64,000 nucleotides of DNA from JBBSOW01 sp038259365 (GTDB lineage: Bacteria; Actinomycetota; Actinomycetes; Propionibacteriales; Propionibacteriaceae), in the NCBI GenBank assembly GCA_038259365.1, contig JBBSOW010000003.1:20604-84603 (forward strand), read 5' to 3'. Shown one piece after another: positions 56,143 through 64,000 of the stretch (within the stretch, counting starts at the first letter, position 1; every line of letters starts with the position of its first letter). The notes beneath the pieces were generated by a model, which worked only from the letters and a program-made list of their open reading frames with translations, did not search any database and had not been told where the DNA came from. The position numbers and the translations under genes were made by a program.

Positions 56143-57200
56143 GGTTCACCTCGCAAACGTGGACCGCCTTCGTGTGCGCGGCGCTGTTCGTGGCGCTGGC
56201 GGCGGCACTGATCCTCGTTCCGGTGCCTTACGTCACCTGGTCGCCCGGCGGCACCTACGACGTCTTCGCCACCCCCGACGGGAAGCCTCCGGTGCTGGAC
56301 ATCACCGGCGTCAAGACCTACGACACCCCCGGTTCGCTCGAGGCCACCACGGTCTCGGTCACCACCGCCGATTCCCGCCTGAGCCTGCCCGAGGCGCTGT
56401 TGGGCTTCTTCATGGCGGCGCGCGACACGCTGCCCCGGGCCGCGGTGTACCGGCCGGGCAAGAGCGTCGACGAGATCGAGTCCGGGCAGGCCACCGCGAT
56501 GACCTCCTCCCAAGACGAGGCGATCGTGGCCGCGCTGCGCCAAGCCGATCAGCCCGTGCGCGAACTCCCGATGGTCCTCTCCATCACCTTGGGGGCACCG
56601 GCGGAAGGACAGCTACAACTCGGCGACCTCGTGACCAAGATCAACGGTAAGTTGGCCACGTCCGCGCGCCAGATCGATCGCATCCTCACGGGCTCCAAGG
56701 TCGGGGACAAGCTGACGATCAGCGTGTTGCGCGACGACACGCCGTTGGACGTGGTGGTTGGCACCGTCGCCTCGAACGACGATCCACGGGTGCCAGTCAT
56801 CGGGGTCACCTGGGGAACCGGGTTCGACTTCTCGCCCGACGTCGCCGTCAACCTGGATCCTCGGGTGGGCGGGCCGAGCGCCGGCCTGGTCTTCGCGCTG
56901 GGTATCTACGATCGCCTCACGCCCAAAGAGCTGGTCGGCGGTAGAACGGTGGCTGGCACGGGGGCGCTTACCGCCGATGGCTCGGTCGGCGCCATCGGGG
57001 GAGCCAAGGAGAAGCTGCACTCCGCCCAAGAGGATGGCGCGGATCTGTTCCTCCTCCCGTCGGCCAACTGCGCCGACCTGGGCGAGGAGAACTTCGAGAT
57101 CCCCGTCATCGCCGTGGACACCCTCGACGATGCGGTGCGGGCCCTCGATCAGGCCCCCAACCGTTCGAGCATCGACAATCTGGAGACGTGTAACCGGTGA
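56139..57200 (+). CDS. PDZ-Lon-like (S16 family) membrane serine protease
   Basis: 353 residues (Rv3194c-like). One N-terminal anchor helix (about 7-30), then a PDZ domain (LGDLVTKINGKLATSARQID, about 167-190) and a Lon-type S16 domain without ATPase. The Ser-Lys dyad is at GGPSAGLVFAL (Ser near 249) and IGGAKEKLHSA (Lys near 290). It should cleave envelope or membrane proteins without ATP. GTG start inside the moaE stop; next gene overlaps by GTGA. Confidence 0.92.
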   Translation: MRFTSQTWTAFVCAALFVALAAALILVPVPYVTWSPGGTYDVFATPDGKPPVLDITGVKTYDTPGSLEATTVSVTTADSRLSLPEALLGFFMAARDTLPRAAVYRPGKSVDEIESGQATAMTSSQDEAIVAALRQADQPVRELPMVLSITLGAPAEGQLQLGDLVTKINGKLATSARQIDRILTGSKVGDKLTISVLRDDTPLDVVVGTVASNDDPRVPVIGVTWGTGFDFSPDVAVNLDPRVGGPSAGLVFALGIYDRLTPKELVGGRTVAGTGALTADGSVGAIGGAKEKLHSAQEDGADLFLLPSANCADLGEENFEIPVIAVDTLDDAVRALDQAPNRSSIDNLETCNR

Positions 57201-57808
57201 ATGAAGAACCAAGCGGCACCGCAGCCCCGGGTGCTGACGCCGACGTGGACAATCCCGAGCGGGCGGCCCTGGTGGCCGCCCTCGTCGAGCTCGAGCGCCA
57301 CGTCGGCGAGGCGGGCTGGGATCAGCCGCCGCGGCTGTATTCCCTCGTGCTCACCGACGAGCTCATCGCCGCCGAGCCGGAGCTCGCTCGTCACCTCGGC
57401 CTGCGGAGCAGCGAACAGGGCGGACATCCGGGCGCCCTGACCGGCATCGAACAGGATCCCCTCGATCCGGCGGCGGACCTCGTCGAGACGCTGCAGAGAA
57501 TCGAATGGCCAGAAACGGTGCACGGCTGCGTCGTGGCGCTCGAGCGCGCCTTCTTGCCCCGCTCGGCGCAGGCCGACATCCCCGAAGACCCCGAAGCCGC
57601 CGCGCAGTATGTGCACGAACACCCCGACCGGGAAGACATTCGGGTGCTCGTGGGCGCGGTGCGCAGCGGTGGAGACACCGATACTCTCACCCACGGTGTC
57701 GCTCGGCTGGTCAGCCAGCCCGGGGAGCTGTTGGGGGGAGAAACGTTGGTGCCGGGCCTGGCCGAGGTGGTGGCGCGTACGCTGGTCACCGATCTGCCCA
57801 ACACTTGA
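57197..57808 (+). CDS. PPA1309-family protein
   Basis: 203 residues. A short family found next to this protease and UPF0182 in propionibacteria and other actinobacteria. Recognisable segments are PPRLYSLVLTDELIAAEP, QRIEWPETVHGCVVALERAF and DIRVLVGAVRSGGD. No catalytic motif is seen; function unknown. GTG start overlaps the protease stop. Confidence 0.8.
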   Translation: MNEEPSGTAAPGADADVDNPERAALVAALVELERHVGEAGWDQPPRLYSLVLTDELIAAEPELARHLGLRSSEQGGHPGALTGIEQDPLDPAADLVETLQRIEWPETVHGCVVALERAFLPRSAQADIPEDPEAAAQYVHEHPDREDIRVLVGAVRSGGDTDTLTHGVARLVSQPGELLGGETLVPGLAEVVARTLVTDLPNT

Positions 57809-57875
57809 TACCTAACACCCACCACCGACCAGCCCAGCCCAATACCTGATTTGCCCCGTAAACCGAGGAGATGGT

Positions 57876-60761
57876 GTGAGTAGCACCCAAGCCCCCGCCC
57901 GAAGTCGACGAAGCCCGATCTTGCCAACCCTTGGGGTGGCCGCGGTCCTCGTCGTGCTGTTCGTGCTGTTCACCCAACTCTGGACCGACCGCCTGTGGTA
58001 CCAGGCGCTCGGCTACAGCCAGGTTTTCGGCATCACGCTGCTGACCCGGGTGGGGATGTTCTTCGGGTTCGGATTGATCACCGCCGGCATCATCGTCGGT
58101 AACATCGCGCTGGCGTTCCGCCTGCGGCCGCCGATGCGCAGCGCCGAGGTCACCTCGGAATTGCTGGAGCGCGGCCGCGAGCTGCTGGAGACCCGTTTGG
58201 TTCAGGTGCTCATCGGCGTCGGCGTTATCATCGGCCTCTTCGCCGGGACCGTCGCCGCCAGCCAAACCACCACCTTCCTGGCCTGGTTGAAGAGCACGCC
58301 GTTCGGCACCGCTGACCCCCGCTTCGGTATCGACATCAGCTTCTTCGTCTTCGATTACCCGTGGTACCGGCTCATCGCTTCCAGCCTGCTGACCGCGCTC
58401 ATCCTGAGCGCCATCGGCGCCGCCCTCGTGCACTACATGATGGGCGCCCTTCGCTACGCCCGCGGCCGTCGCCTCGCCACGAGCAAGGCTGCGGCCCACC
58501 TCTCCATCCTGCTGGGCCTCGCGCTGCTGTTGTACGCGGCCCAGCAGTGGCTGGATCGCTACGCCTTCGAGCTCACCAACGACGGCCTCCTGACCGGTCT
58601 CACCTACACCGACGACAACGCCCGGATCACCGCCAAGACGATCCTCACCGCCATCGCGGTGCTGTGCGCGCTGGTGTTCTTTGCCACTGCCGTGCTGCGG
58701 CGCTGGATCTTCCCGGTCCTGGCCATCGCCTTGTTGGTGTTGAGCGGGATCGTCGTCGGCGCCGTCTATCCGGCCGTCGTCCAGGGCATCAGCGTTCGGC
58801 CCGACGAGCCCGACAAGGAACGGCCCTACATCGAGCGGCACATCGATGCGACGAGGGCCGCCTACGACGTCGCCGGAGTGAAGATCGAAGACTACACCGC
58901 CAAGACCACGGCGGAGCCCGGACAGCTCAAGGCCGACGCCGAGGCGCTGCCCGGCATTCGGCTCATCGATCCCGCCGTCGTGGGGCCGACGTATGAGCAA
59001 CTGCAGCAGGTGCGTGGCTACTACTCGTTCAACAAACCCCTCGACGTCGACCGTTACACCATCGAGGGACAGGAAAGCGACGCCGTGGTGGCGGTGCGCG
59101 AGTTGGATATCGCCGGCCTGGATCAGCAGACCTGGAACAACGTCCGCACCGTGTTCACCCACGGATACGGGCTCGTGGCGGCCTACGGCAACCGGCGCCA
59201 GGCGAGCGGGGAGCCCGACTGGATCAGCAAGGACATCCCCCCAGTGGGCGAGATCAACCAGCCCGAGCCGCGGGTCTACTACGGCGAGCTGCACGACGAC
59301 TACTCCATCGTGGGGCGGCAAGACGGCGAGGATCCCCTCGAGCTCGACACCCCCGGTGGCGGGGAGGGCGGCAAACCGAAGCTCACCACCTACGCGGGCA
59401 CGGGCGGGGTCGGCATCGGCTCGCTGTTCAACCGCCTGCTGTACGCGACACGATTCGCCGACGCCAACATCTTGCTCTCGGACCGGGTCAACGATCAGTC
59501 CAAGATCATCTACGAGCGGACCCCGGCCGCTCGGGTCAAGGCGGCGGCCCCGTGGCTGACCGTGGATTCGGACACCTACCCGGCCGTCGTCGAGGGTCGG
59601 ATCGTGTGGATCGTGGACGGTTACACCACGTCCAACTCCTACCCGAACAGCCAGCGGCTGTCGATGGTCAGCGCCACCGACGGCCAGACCGCCCCGGCGC
59701 TTCCCGGCAACTCCGTCAACTACGTGCGCAACTCGGTCAAGGCCGTGGTAGACGCCTACGACGGCACGGTCAACCTGTACGAATGGGACACCGAGGACCC
59801 CATCCTGAAGACGTGGCGCAAGGTCTACCCGGGCTCGGTCAAGGCCAAGTCGGAGATCTCGGACGATTTGCTCGCCCACGTGCGGTACCCGATGGACCTG
59901 TTCAAGCTCCAGCGCGAGATCCTCGGCCGCTACCACGTGACCGATCCGGGGCTGTGGTACCAGCAGAACGATCTGTGGCAGATTCCGGCAGACCCGGTGT
60001 CCAAGAGCGGCGCCAACGAGCAGCCCTACTACCTCTCGGTCAAGTGGCCCGGCGACGACGAGGCGATCTTTAGCAACACCGCCGTCTACGTGCCGAACGG
60101 GCGGTCCAACCTGGCCGCCTACATGGCGGTGAACGCCGAGGGCAGCAGCCCCGATTTCGGTCAGCTGCGGATCTTGCGGATGTCCGACACCCGCCAGATC
60201 GACGGCCCGGGCCAGACGTTCAACGCGATCACGAACGACACGGCCGTCGCGCAACGGTTGCGGCTGTTCATCCAGGGCTCGGCCCAGGTGACCTACGGCA
60301 ACCTGTTGACCCTGCCCGTGGGCGGCGGGCTGCTGTACGTGCAGCCGGTCTACACCGAGCGGGAGGGCAGCACCGGATCGTACCCGCTGTTGAGGTTCGT
60401 GGTGGTCCGCTTCGGCGAGACGGTGGGTACCGGCGACACCCTGCAGGAGGCCCTCGACGTGGTGTTCAAGGGCGACGCCGGCGTCGATACCGGCGAGGTG
60501 CCGATCGCCGGGGGAACGTCGGACGGCACGCCTGCCGAGCCCGCCAATCCCGATCAACCCGGGACGCCGTCCGCCTCGCCGACCGAGCCCCCCACCGGAA
60601 AGGTCGACGAGGCCGCGGCCAACAAGGCGCTCGACGAGGCGACGCAGTCCTACGCGGCTGCCGAGAAGGCGCTGAAGGACGGCGATCTGGCCGAGTACCA
60701 GAAGCAGAACGATGCCGCCGAGGCCGCCATCAAGCGGGCCGTGAAGGCGCTCGGGCGGTAG
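57876..60761 (+). CDS. UPF0182 family large membrane protein
   Basis: 961 residues (Rv3193c-like). Seven membrane helices lie in the first 320 residues, then a large extracytoplasmic domain (about 320-850) with aromatic Asn/Gly-rich repeats and a low-complexity tail (Pro/Ser/Thr then Lys/Ala-rich coiled coil, about 870-961). Function unknown; essential or growth-affecting in some relatives. GTG 57876 with GAGGAG five bases before. The same conserved order (protease, PPA1309, UPF0182) suggests one envelope-quality module. Confidence 0.92.
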   Translation: MSSTQAPARSRRSPILPTLGVAAVLVVLFVLFTQLWTDRLWYQALGYSQVFGITLLTRVGMFFGFGLITAGIIVGNIALAFRLRPPMRSAEVTSELLERGRELLETRLVQVLIGVGVIIGLFAGTVAASQTTTFLAWLKSTPFGTADPRFGIDISFFVFDYPWYRLIASSLLTALILSAIGAALVHYMMGALRYARGRRLATSKAAAHLSILLGLALLLYAAQQWLDRYAFELTNDGLLTGLTYTDDNARITAKTILTAIAVLCALVFFATAVLRRWIFPVLAIALLVLSGIVVGAVYPAVVQGISVRPDEPDKERPYIERHIDATRAAYDVAGVKIEDYTAKTTAEPGQLKADAEALPGIRLIDPAVVGPTYEQLQQVRGYYSFNKPLDVDRYTIEGQESDAVVAVRELDIAGLDQQTWNNVRTVFTHGYGLVAAYGNRRQASGEPDWISKDIPPVGEINQPEPRVYYGELHDDYSIVGRQDGEDPLELDTPGGGEGGKPKLTTYAGTGGVGIGSLFNRLLYATRFADANILLSDRVNDQSKIIYERTPAARVKAAAPWLTVDSDTYPAVVEGRIVWIVDGYTTSNSYPNSQRLSMVSATDGQTAPALPGNSVNYVRNSVKAVVDAYDGTVNLYEWDTEDPILKTWRKVYPGSVKAKSEISDDLLAHVRYPMDLFKLQREILGRYHVTDPGLWYQQNDLWQIPADPVSKSGANEQPYYLSVKWPGDDEAIFSNTAVYVPNGRSNLAAYMAVNAEGSSPDFGQLRILRMSDTRQIDGPGQTFNAITNDTAVAQRLRLFIQGSAQVTYGNLLTLPVGGGLLYVQPVYTEREGSTGSYPLLRFVVVRFGETVGTGDTLQEALDVVFKGDAGVDTGEVPIAGGTSDGTPAEPANPDQPGTPSASPTEPPTGKVDEAAANKALDEATQSYAAAEKALKDGDLAEYQKQNDAAEAAIKRAVKALGR

Positions 60762-60786
60762 CTCCGTCTGAGGGTGGCGCAGGAAA

Positions 60787-60827
60787 CGTTGGTCTGGACG
60801 GGGTGCGGGCGCCGATCCACACCAACG
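60787..60827. terminator. Stem between UPF0182 and the IS element
   Basis: CGTTGGTCTGG (60787-60797) pairs with CCACACCAACG (60817-60827) with one mismatch. Before the insertion it separated UPF0182 from the convergent M16 gene. Confidence 0.55.
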
Positions 60828-60846
60828 AGTGCCGGGTGTTGAGCTA

Positions 60847-60875
60847 GTGGTCATCGCTGCAAGTTCGTCGGGGGT
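60847..60875 (+). repeat. Left terminal inverted repeat
   Basis: Matches the right end at 24 of 29 positions. Its inner edge contains the TGA (as TCA) of the transposase. Confidence 0.85.
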
Positions 60876-62002
60876 CAGGCTGCCTGGTCGATTCGGCGGA
60901 GGAACGTGTTGAGGTCGTCGCGGCTGTAGCGCCAGTCGAACGGGCTGGCGGTGGCGTTGTAGCGTTCTTGGAAGGCCAGGATCCGCTCGGCGAGGTGATC
61001 GAGGTCTTGGAAATCGGTGGGGCTGATGGCTTTGCGTTGCAGGATGGAGAAGTAGATCTCTACCTGGTTGAGCCACGACGCATGCACCGGCAGATGGACA
61101 AGGGTGGCTTGGGGCCAGGCCTGTTCCATTCGTTGGATGGAGCGCCAGCCGTTGTGGGAGGAGCCGTTGTCGACTACCCAGAACACCCGTTTCGCTGAGG
61201 CGTAGGGCTCGGTGGTCATCACGTGGTTGACCAGTTCGGTGAAGGGTTCGATCCCGGTTTTGGGGGCGATGGTGCCCATCACACGGGCGTGGTGGACGTC
61301 GTAGGCGGCCATGTAGGCCAAGGTTCCGCCGCGACGGTACTCGAACTCCACCCGCCGGAGCTGGCCTGGTGACGGTGAGGCTCCGCGATGGCGACGATGG
61401 AGGGCTTGGAGCTGGGATTTTTCATCGGCGCTGATGACGTACTCGTCATCGCCCAGCGGTTGGCCTTCCCAGGTACGGGCGTAGAGGTCCAGCACTCGGG
61501 CGGCCTTGACGGCGAAGGCGGGGTCACGGGGAAAAATCCAGGACCGGTGCTGCCAGGGTTTGATTGCATCGCTGTTGAGCCACCGGCGCACCGACGACGC
61601 CGACATCAAGGCGGCGATGCCTCGACGGGTGGCTTCGGTGGCCAACTCTTGGCTGGACCATCGTGATAGTGGTATCTGGGTTTCGGCTGGCAGGGTGCAC
61701 GCCAGTTGTTTGACCTCGGCCACCTGCACCGGGGTGAACAGCGGTGGGCGGCCTGTACGGGGCAGATCGGTCAGGCCTTCGAGGCGGTGATGGTAGAACC
61801 TGCTGCGCCATTTGCGCACGGTATCGATATGCATCCTGACATCGGCGGCGATCGCGGCGTTGGTGCGGCCGCGAGCGGCGGCCAGCACGATACGGGCACG
61901 GATCACCATCCGGTGCTGGGCCCGGGCCGAGGTGGCTCGAGCCTGCAGGACGGCTTTCTCGTTGGCGGTCAGGATGATCACAAAGGGCGAAGAGATCACC
62001 AT
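60875..62002 (-). CDS. IS630-family transposase (DDE)
   Basis: 375 residues. A helix-turn-helix (RARIVLAAARGRTNAAIAADVRMHIDTVRKWRSRF, about 37-71) precedes a Tc1/mariner-like catalytic domain with ISADEKSQLQAL (first Asp), VVDNGSSHNGW (second Asp) and LNQVEIYFSIL (Glu). The reading frame is full length and undamaged, so the element may be active. Start ATG 62002; codons upstream in the same frame run through the passenger gene and are not used. Confidence 0.93.
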   Translation of the reverse strand: MVISSPFVIILTANEKAVLQARATSARAQHRMVIRARIVLAAARGRTNAAIAADVRMHIDTVRKWRSRFYHHRLEGLTDLPRTGRPPLFTPVQVAEVKQLACTLPAETQIPLSRWSSQELATEATRRGIAALMSASSVRRWLNSDAIKPWQHRSWIFPRDPAFAVKAARVLDLYARTWEGQPLGDDEYVISADEKSQLQALHRRHRGASPSPGQLRRVEFEYRRGGTLAYMAAYDVHHARVMGTIAPKTGIEPFTELVNHVMTTEPYASAKRVFWVVDNGSSHNGWRSIQRMEQAWPQATLVHLPVHASWLNQVEIYFSILQRKAISPTDFQDLDHLAERILAFQERYNATASPFDWRYSRDDLNTFLRRIDQAA

Positions 62003-62086
62003 GGACCCTGTTATCCCTCCACTGGACATCATCCACGGTGATGACACGCCGCAACGCCGCGATATCGGGTCCTGATCTGGGCCACG

Positions 62087-62428
62087 ATGGGGCCCATGGC
62101 CAAGATCCCGGACTCGACCCAGACCTCGCTGAAGCAACGCCTGTCCGCCCGTGCCCGGCAACGCTGGCCCCAAATCAGCGGAGTCAAGGTTCGCTACCGG
62201 GCCGGTTTCGCTTACGTCGATGCCGTCATCGAGGGCGGACAGGAGTTGCGGTTGTGTCGGCTGCGCTATGCCGGTTCCGCCACCATGTGGGGCTTCGCGA
62301 TCTGGCGGGCCAGCCACGACGACTATCAAGACTCCTACCTCCCCACCGGCATGATGGGTGGCACCGCCGAGGACGGCCTCGACACCGCCTGCGGTCTCTA
62401 CCTGGGCGAGCCCACCGCCTGGACCTGA
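62087..62428 (+). CDS. Hypothetical passenger gene of the IS element
   Basis: 113 codons (ATG 62087) or 109 (ATG 62099). The product (MAKIPDSTQTSLKQRLSARARQRWPQ...) has no domain I recognise; it holds one CRLRYAGSATMWGFAIWRAS strand and ends in GLYLGEPTAWT. It diverges from the transposase with an 84-bp gap that must hold both promoters. Its TGA lies at the inner edge of the right repeat, mirroring the transposase at the left end. Confidence 0.6.
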   Translation: MGPMAKIPDSTQTSLKQRLSARARQRWPQISGVKVRYRAGFAYVDAVIEGGQELRLCRLRYAGSATMWGFAIWRASHDDYQDSYLPTGMMGGTAEDGLDTACGLYLGEPTAWT

Positions 62429-62457
62429 ACCCCCGACGAACTAACGGTGATGCCCAC
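62429..62457 (-). repeat. Right terminal inverted repeat
   Basis: Mirror of the left end. Its last base gives the G of the TAG stop of the neighbouring M16 gene. Confidence 0.85.
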
Positions 62458-63794
62458 TAGTCGGCGATCTCGACGTCGATGCCGGCCTGTCCGAGTGCCG
62501 GGGCGAGCGCGTCGGCGTCCCCGACGACCACCATCGTCAGCCGGTTCGGGTCGATGATCTCGGTGTAGGCGGCGGTGGCCGATTCTGGCGTGACCGCCGA
62601 GACGTTGCGGAGGTGGCGATCAACGTAGTCGGTCTCCAACCCGGTCAGGACCTGCAGGGCGCCCTGATCGATGACCGCCTCGGCGGTCGCGTAGCGCAGC
62701 GGGGACACCCCGGTGATGTAGTTGACCGCCTCGCTCACCTCCTCGGCGGTGAAGCCCGACGCGCTGACGTCGAGGAGGCGACGGGCCTGGAGGACGGCGT
62801 CGGCGAGGACGTCGGTGCGAAACGAGCCGGCGACCGCGAAGCTGCCGCGGCGACGGTGTGGGCTGAGTTGCAACCCGACGCCGTAGGTGTAGCCCAACTC
62901 TTCGCGCAGCACCTTGTTGAGGCGGCTCAGAAACGCCCCGCCCATGGCGTAGGCGGCCACGCTCAGGGCCGCCCAACGTGGATCCTGGCGATCGATGCCC
63001 AGGCCGCCGAGGCGCAGATCGGCCTGGACGGCGCCCGGCCGGTGCACCAGGAGCGCCCGCGGCGGTTGCCTCTCCGGCGTCGGCACGTCCACGCGCGTCG
63101 CCGGTGCGACGGCCCAGCTCCCGAAGGCGGCCTCGGCGAGGGAGCGTCCCTGCCCGTCCAGCGCACCCCCGAGGATGAGGGTGCTGTCGGCGGGGGTGAA
63201 ACGTTCGCGGTGGAAGCCGACCACGTCCTCTCGGCTGATCGTGGCCACGGTGTCGGCCTGCCCGCCGCTCATTCGCGAAGCGCGGTTCGCGGAGGCGAAG
63301 ACGAGCCCGGCGAAGGTGCGCGTCGCGGTGTGGGCGGAGTTCGCCGCCGCCTGCTCGATCTCGCCGAGGCGAAGCGTGCGGTGGCGATCGACGTTGTCTT
63401 GGGCCAACTCGGGAGACATCACCGATTCGGCCAGCAGGGGCAGGGTCATCGGCAGGTGGGAGACGGGCACGTCGAGCATCACCTGAATGCCGGCGTGGCT
63501 GATCGAGGCGCCCATCGCGGCCCCTTCGGATTCGAGCAGATCGGCGAAGCTGTCGCCGCTGTGGTGGCGGCTCCCCTCGTCGAGGGTCCGGGAGGTCAGC
63601 AGCGCCACCCCTTCGCGCTCCCGTGGTTCCGCGCTCAGGGGCGCCTTGGTGGCCAGGGTGGCCGAGACGATGTACTGGCCGGGCAGGTCGTAACACCACA
63701 CGTCTAGCCCGTTGGCCAGGGTTTCGATGATCGGGGCAGGGAAGCTCCAATCCGCGGGGGGACCGACCGGTGGTGGGAGGGGCTGGCGGCTCAT
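62457..63794 (-). CDS. M16 family peptidase-like protein, inactive subunit
   Basis: 445 residues. The first M16 lobe has GVALLTSRTLDEGS where the zinc motif HxxEH should be, so no metal site. The second lobe keeps the substrate-tunnel motif LREELGYTYGVG (the R/Y pair) and GSFAVAGSF. In bacterial M16B pairs, one chain carries HxxEH and one the R/Y pair, so this is the R/Y chain. The start overlaps the stop of the other M16 gene (ATGA). The stop codon is built by an IS end plus the TA duplication. Confidence 0.9.
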   Translation of the reverse strand: MSRQPLPPPVGPPADWSFPAPIIETLANGLDVWCYDLPGQYIVSATLATKAPLSAEPREREGVALLTSRTLDEGSRHHSGDSFADLLESEGAAMGASISHAGIQVMLDVPVSHLPMTLPLLAESVMSPELAQDNVDRHRTLRLGEIEQAAANSAHTATRTFAGLVFASANRASRMSGGQADTVATISREDVVGFHRERFTPADSTLILGGALDGQGRSLAEAAFGSWAVAPATRVDVPTPERQPPRALLVHRPGAVQADLRLGGLGIDRQDPRWAALSVAAYAMGGAFLSRLNKVLREELGYTYGVGLQLSPHRRRGSFAVAGSFRTDVLADAVLQARRLLDVSASGFTAEEVSEAVNYITGVSPLRYATAEAVIDQGALQVLTGLETDYVDRHLRNVSAVTPESATAAYTEIIDPNRLTMVVVGDADALAPALGQAGIDVEIAD

Positions 63795-64000
63795 CGGGTG
63801 CTGTCCTTTGCGGTGGTGTCGGCGGCGGTATCCCCTTCGGCCCGGTAGAGCAGCGTCGCACTGTAGGCGGAGGGCAGCCAGTTGGCGCAGGCGCGACCGA
63901 CCTCCTCGACGCCGACGGCCGCGATCTCGGCGAGGCGGGTGTTGACGCGGTTCGGATCGCCCAGCAGGGTTGCCATCTCGCCGAACTGATCGGCCCGGGA
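63791..64000 (-). CDS. M16 family peptidase, C-terminal end (gene continues beyond the window)
   Basis: The last 69 codons of the upstream partner (SRADQFGEMATLLGDPNRVNTRLAEIAAV...). The segment FGEMATLLGDPNRVNTRLAEI is the usual end of an M16 second lobe. By the pairing logic this should be the chain with HxxEH, which lies outside the window. Confidence 0.85.
   Translation of the reverse strand, partial: SRADQFGEMATLLGDPNRVNTRLAEIAAVGVEEVGRACANWLPSAYSATLLYRAEGDTAADTTAKDSTR

Larger units (their letters stand above)
60847..62457. mobile_element. IS630-family insertion element with a passenger gene
   Basis: A 1611-bp element bounded by TA target duplications (60845-60846 and 62458-62459). Terminal inverted repeats read GTGGTCATCGCTGCAAGTTC left and GTGGGCATCACCGTTAGTTC right and agree at 24 of the first 29 positions, including a 14-bp perfect core (AGTTCGTCGGGGGT). 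It carries a transposase and, diverging from it, a 113-codon gene. Both stop codons lie at the inner edges of the repeats. The insertion point is inside the stop codon of the M16 gene. Confidence 0.85.

Noticed and set aside
57786..61076. A 1096-codon open frame on the minus strand
   Set aside because: It lies antisense to UPF0182, which has clear family similarity, membrane helices, a ribosome site and a conserved neighbourhood. The antisense product is His/Gly/Val-rich, typical of a high-GC shadow frame.

Overview
The window is high-GC DNA from an actinobacterium, most likely a propionibacterium-type member of the Propionibacteriales. The evidence is GTG-rich, tightly overlapping genes (ATGA and GTGA junctions), TANNNT -10 boxes lying 6-7 nt before start codons (leaderless mRNAs), a WhiB7 regulator, a mycoredoxin, AdnAB, UPF0182, a DUF5679 zinc ribbon and a PPA1309-family gene. 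Much of the backbone corresponds to the Mycobacterium tuberculosis block Rv3193c-Rv3206c (moeB, adnA, adnB, nudC, uvrD2, mrx1, whiB7, ABC1 kinase, Rv3196-like, DUF2342, PDZ-Lon-like protease, UPF0182). Here it is broken up by insertions.

Layout. 1-2.7 kb: two CNNM/CorC genes and moeB-rhodanese in one overlapping operon. 2.7-3.4 kb: a degenerate 19-bp tandem repeat, then cspA. 3.4-11.1 kb: adnA, adnB and nudC. 11.1-15.3 kb: a metal island, with copA plus a DUF305 lipoprotein on the minus strand behind a CsoR-type operator, and a CmtR-like sensor plus a CDF exporter diverging on the plus strand. 15.3-24.4 kb: recC-recB-recD on the minus strand. 24.6-26.7 kb: a frameshifted DUF222/HNH gene, a mycoredoxin and an NAD(P)-binding oxidoreductase. 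27.4-31.8 kb: a large FAD/4Fe-4S 2-hydroxyacid dehydrogenase and an MFS transporter. 31.9-34.8 kb: uvrD2, then whiB7 with a full attenuation leader (promoter, 77-codon upstream ORF, terminator). 35-38.8 kb: ABC1 kinase, an orphan E1-like TOMM-type protein, a DUF5679 zinc ribbon and a YgjP-like metallopeptidase. 38.9-42.8 kb: a heterodimeric ABC exporter.

42.9-50.9 kb: an eight-gene complex-I-like operon (A, a B/D-like fusion, H, J, K, L, M, N). It has no NADH module, no NuoC and no NuoI. Its only B/D-like protein has lost the N2-cluster cysteines and carries an Asp/Met-rich linker. NuoJ has a very methionine-rich membrane segment. The promoter carries a palindrome 15/17 identical to the one in front of copA. 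Together these suggest an undescribed, redox-dead, copper-linked, proton-translocating membrane complex. This is the main hypothesis from the window; the function is inferred.

51-64 kb: flavohemoglobin, a tandem GNAT, a Nudix hydrolase, a DUF2342 protein, moaE, a PDZ-Lon-like protease, a PPA1309-family protein, UPF0182, an IS630-family element with a passenger gene inserted exactly at a stop codon, and an M16 peptidase pair running off the end.

No rRNA, tRNA or CRISPR array was recognised. The two chromosome-repair systems AdnAB and RecBCD, plus UvrD2, all lie within 31 kb.
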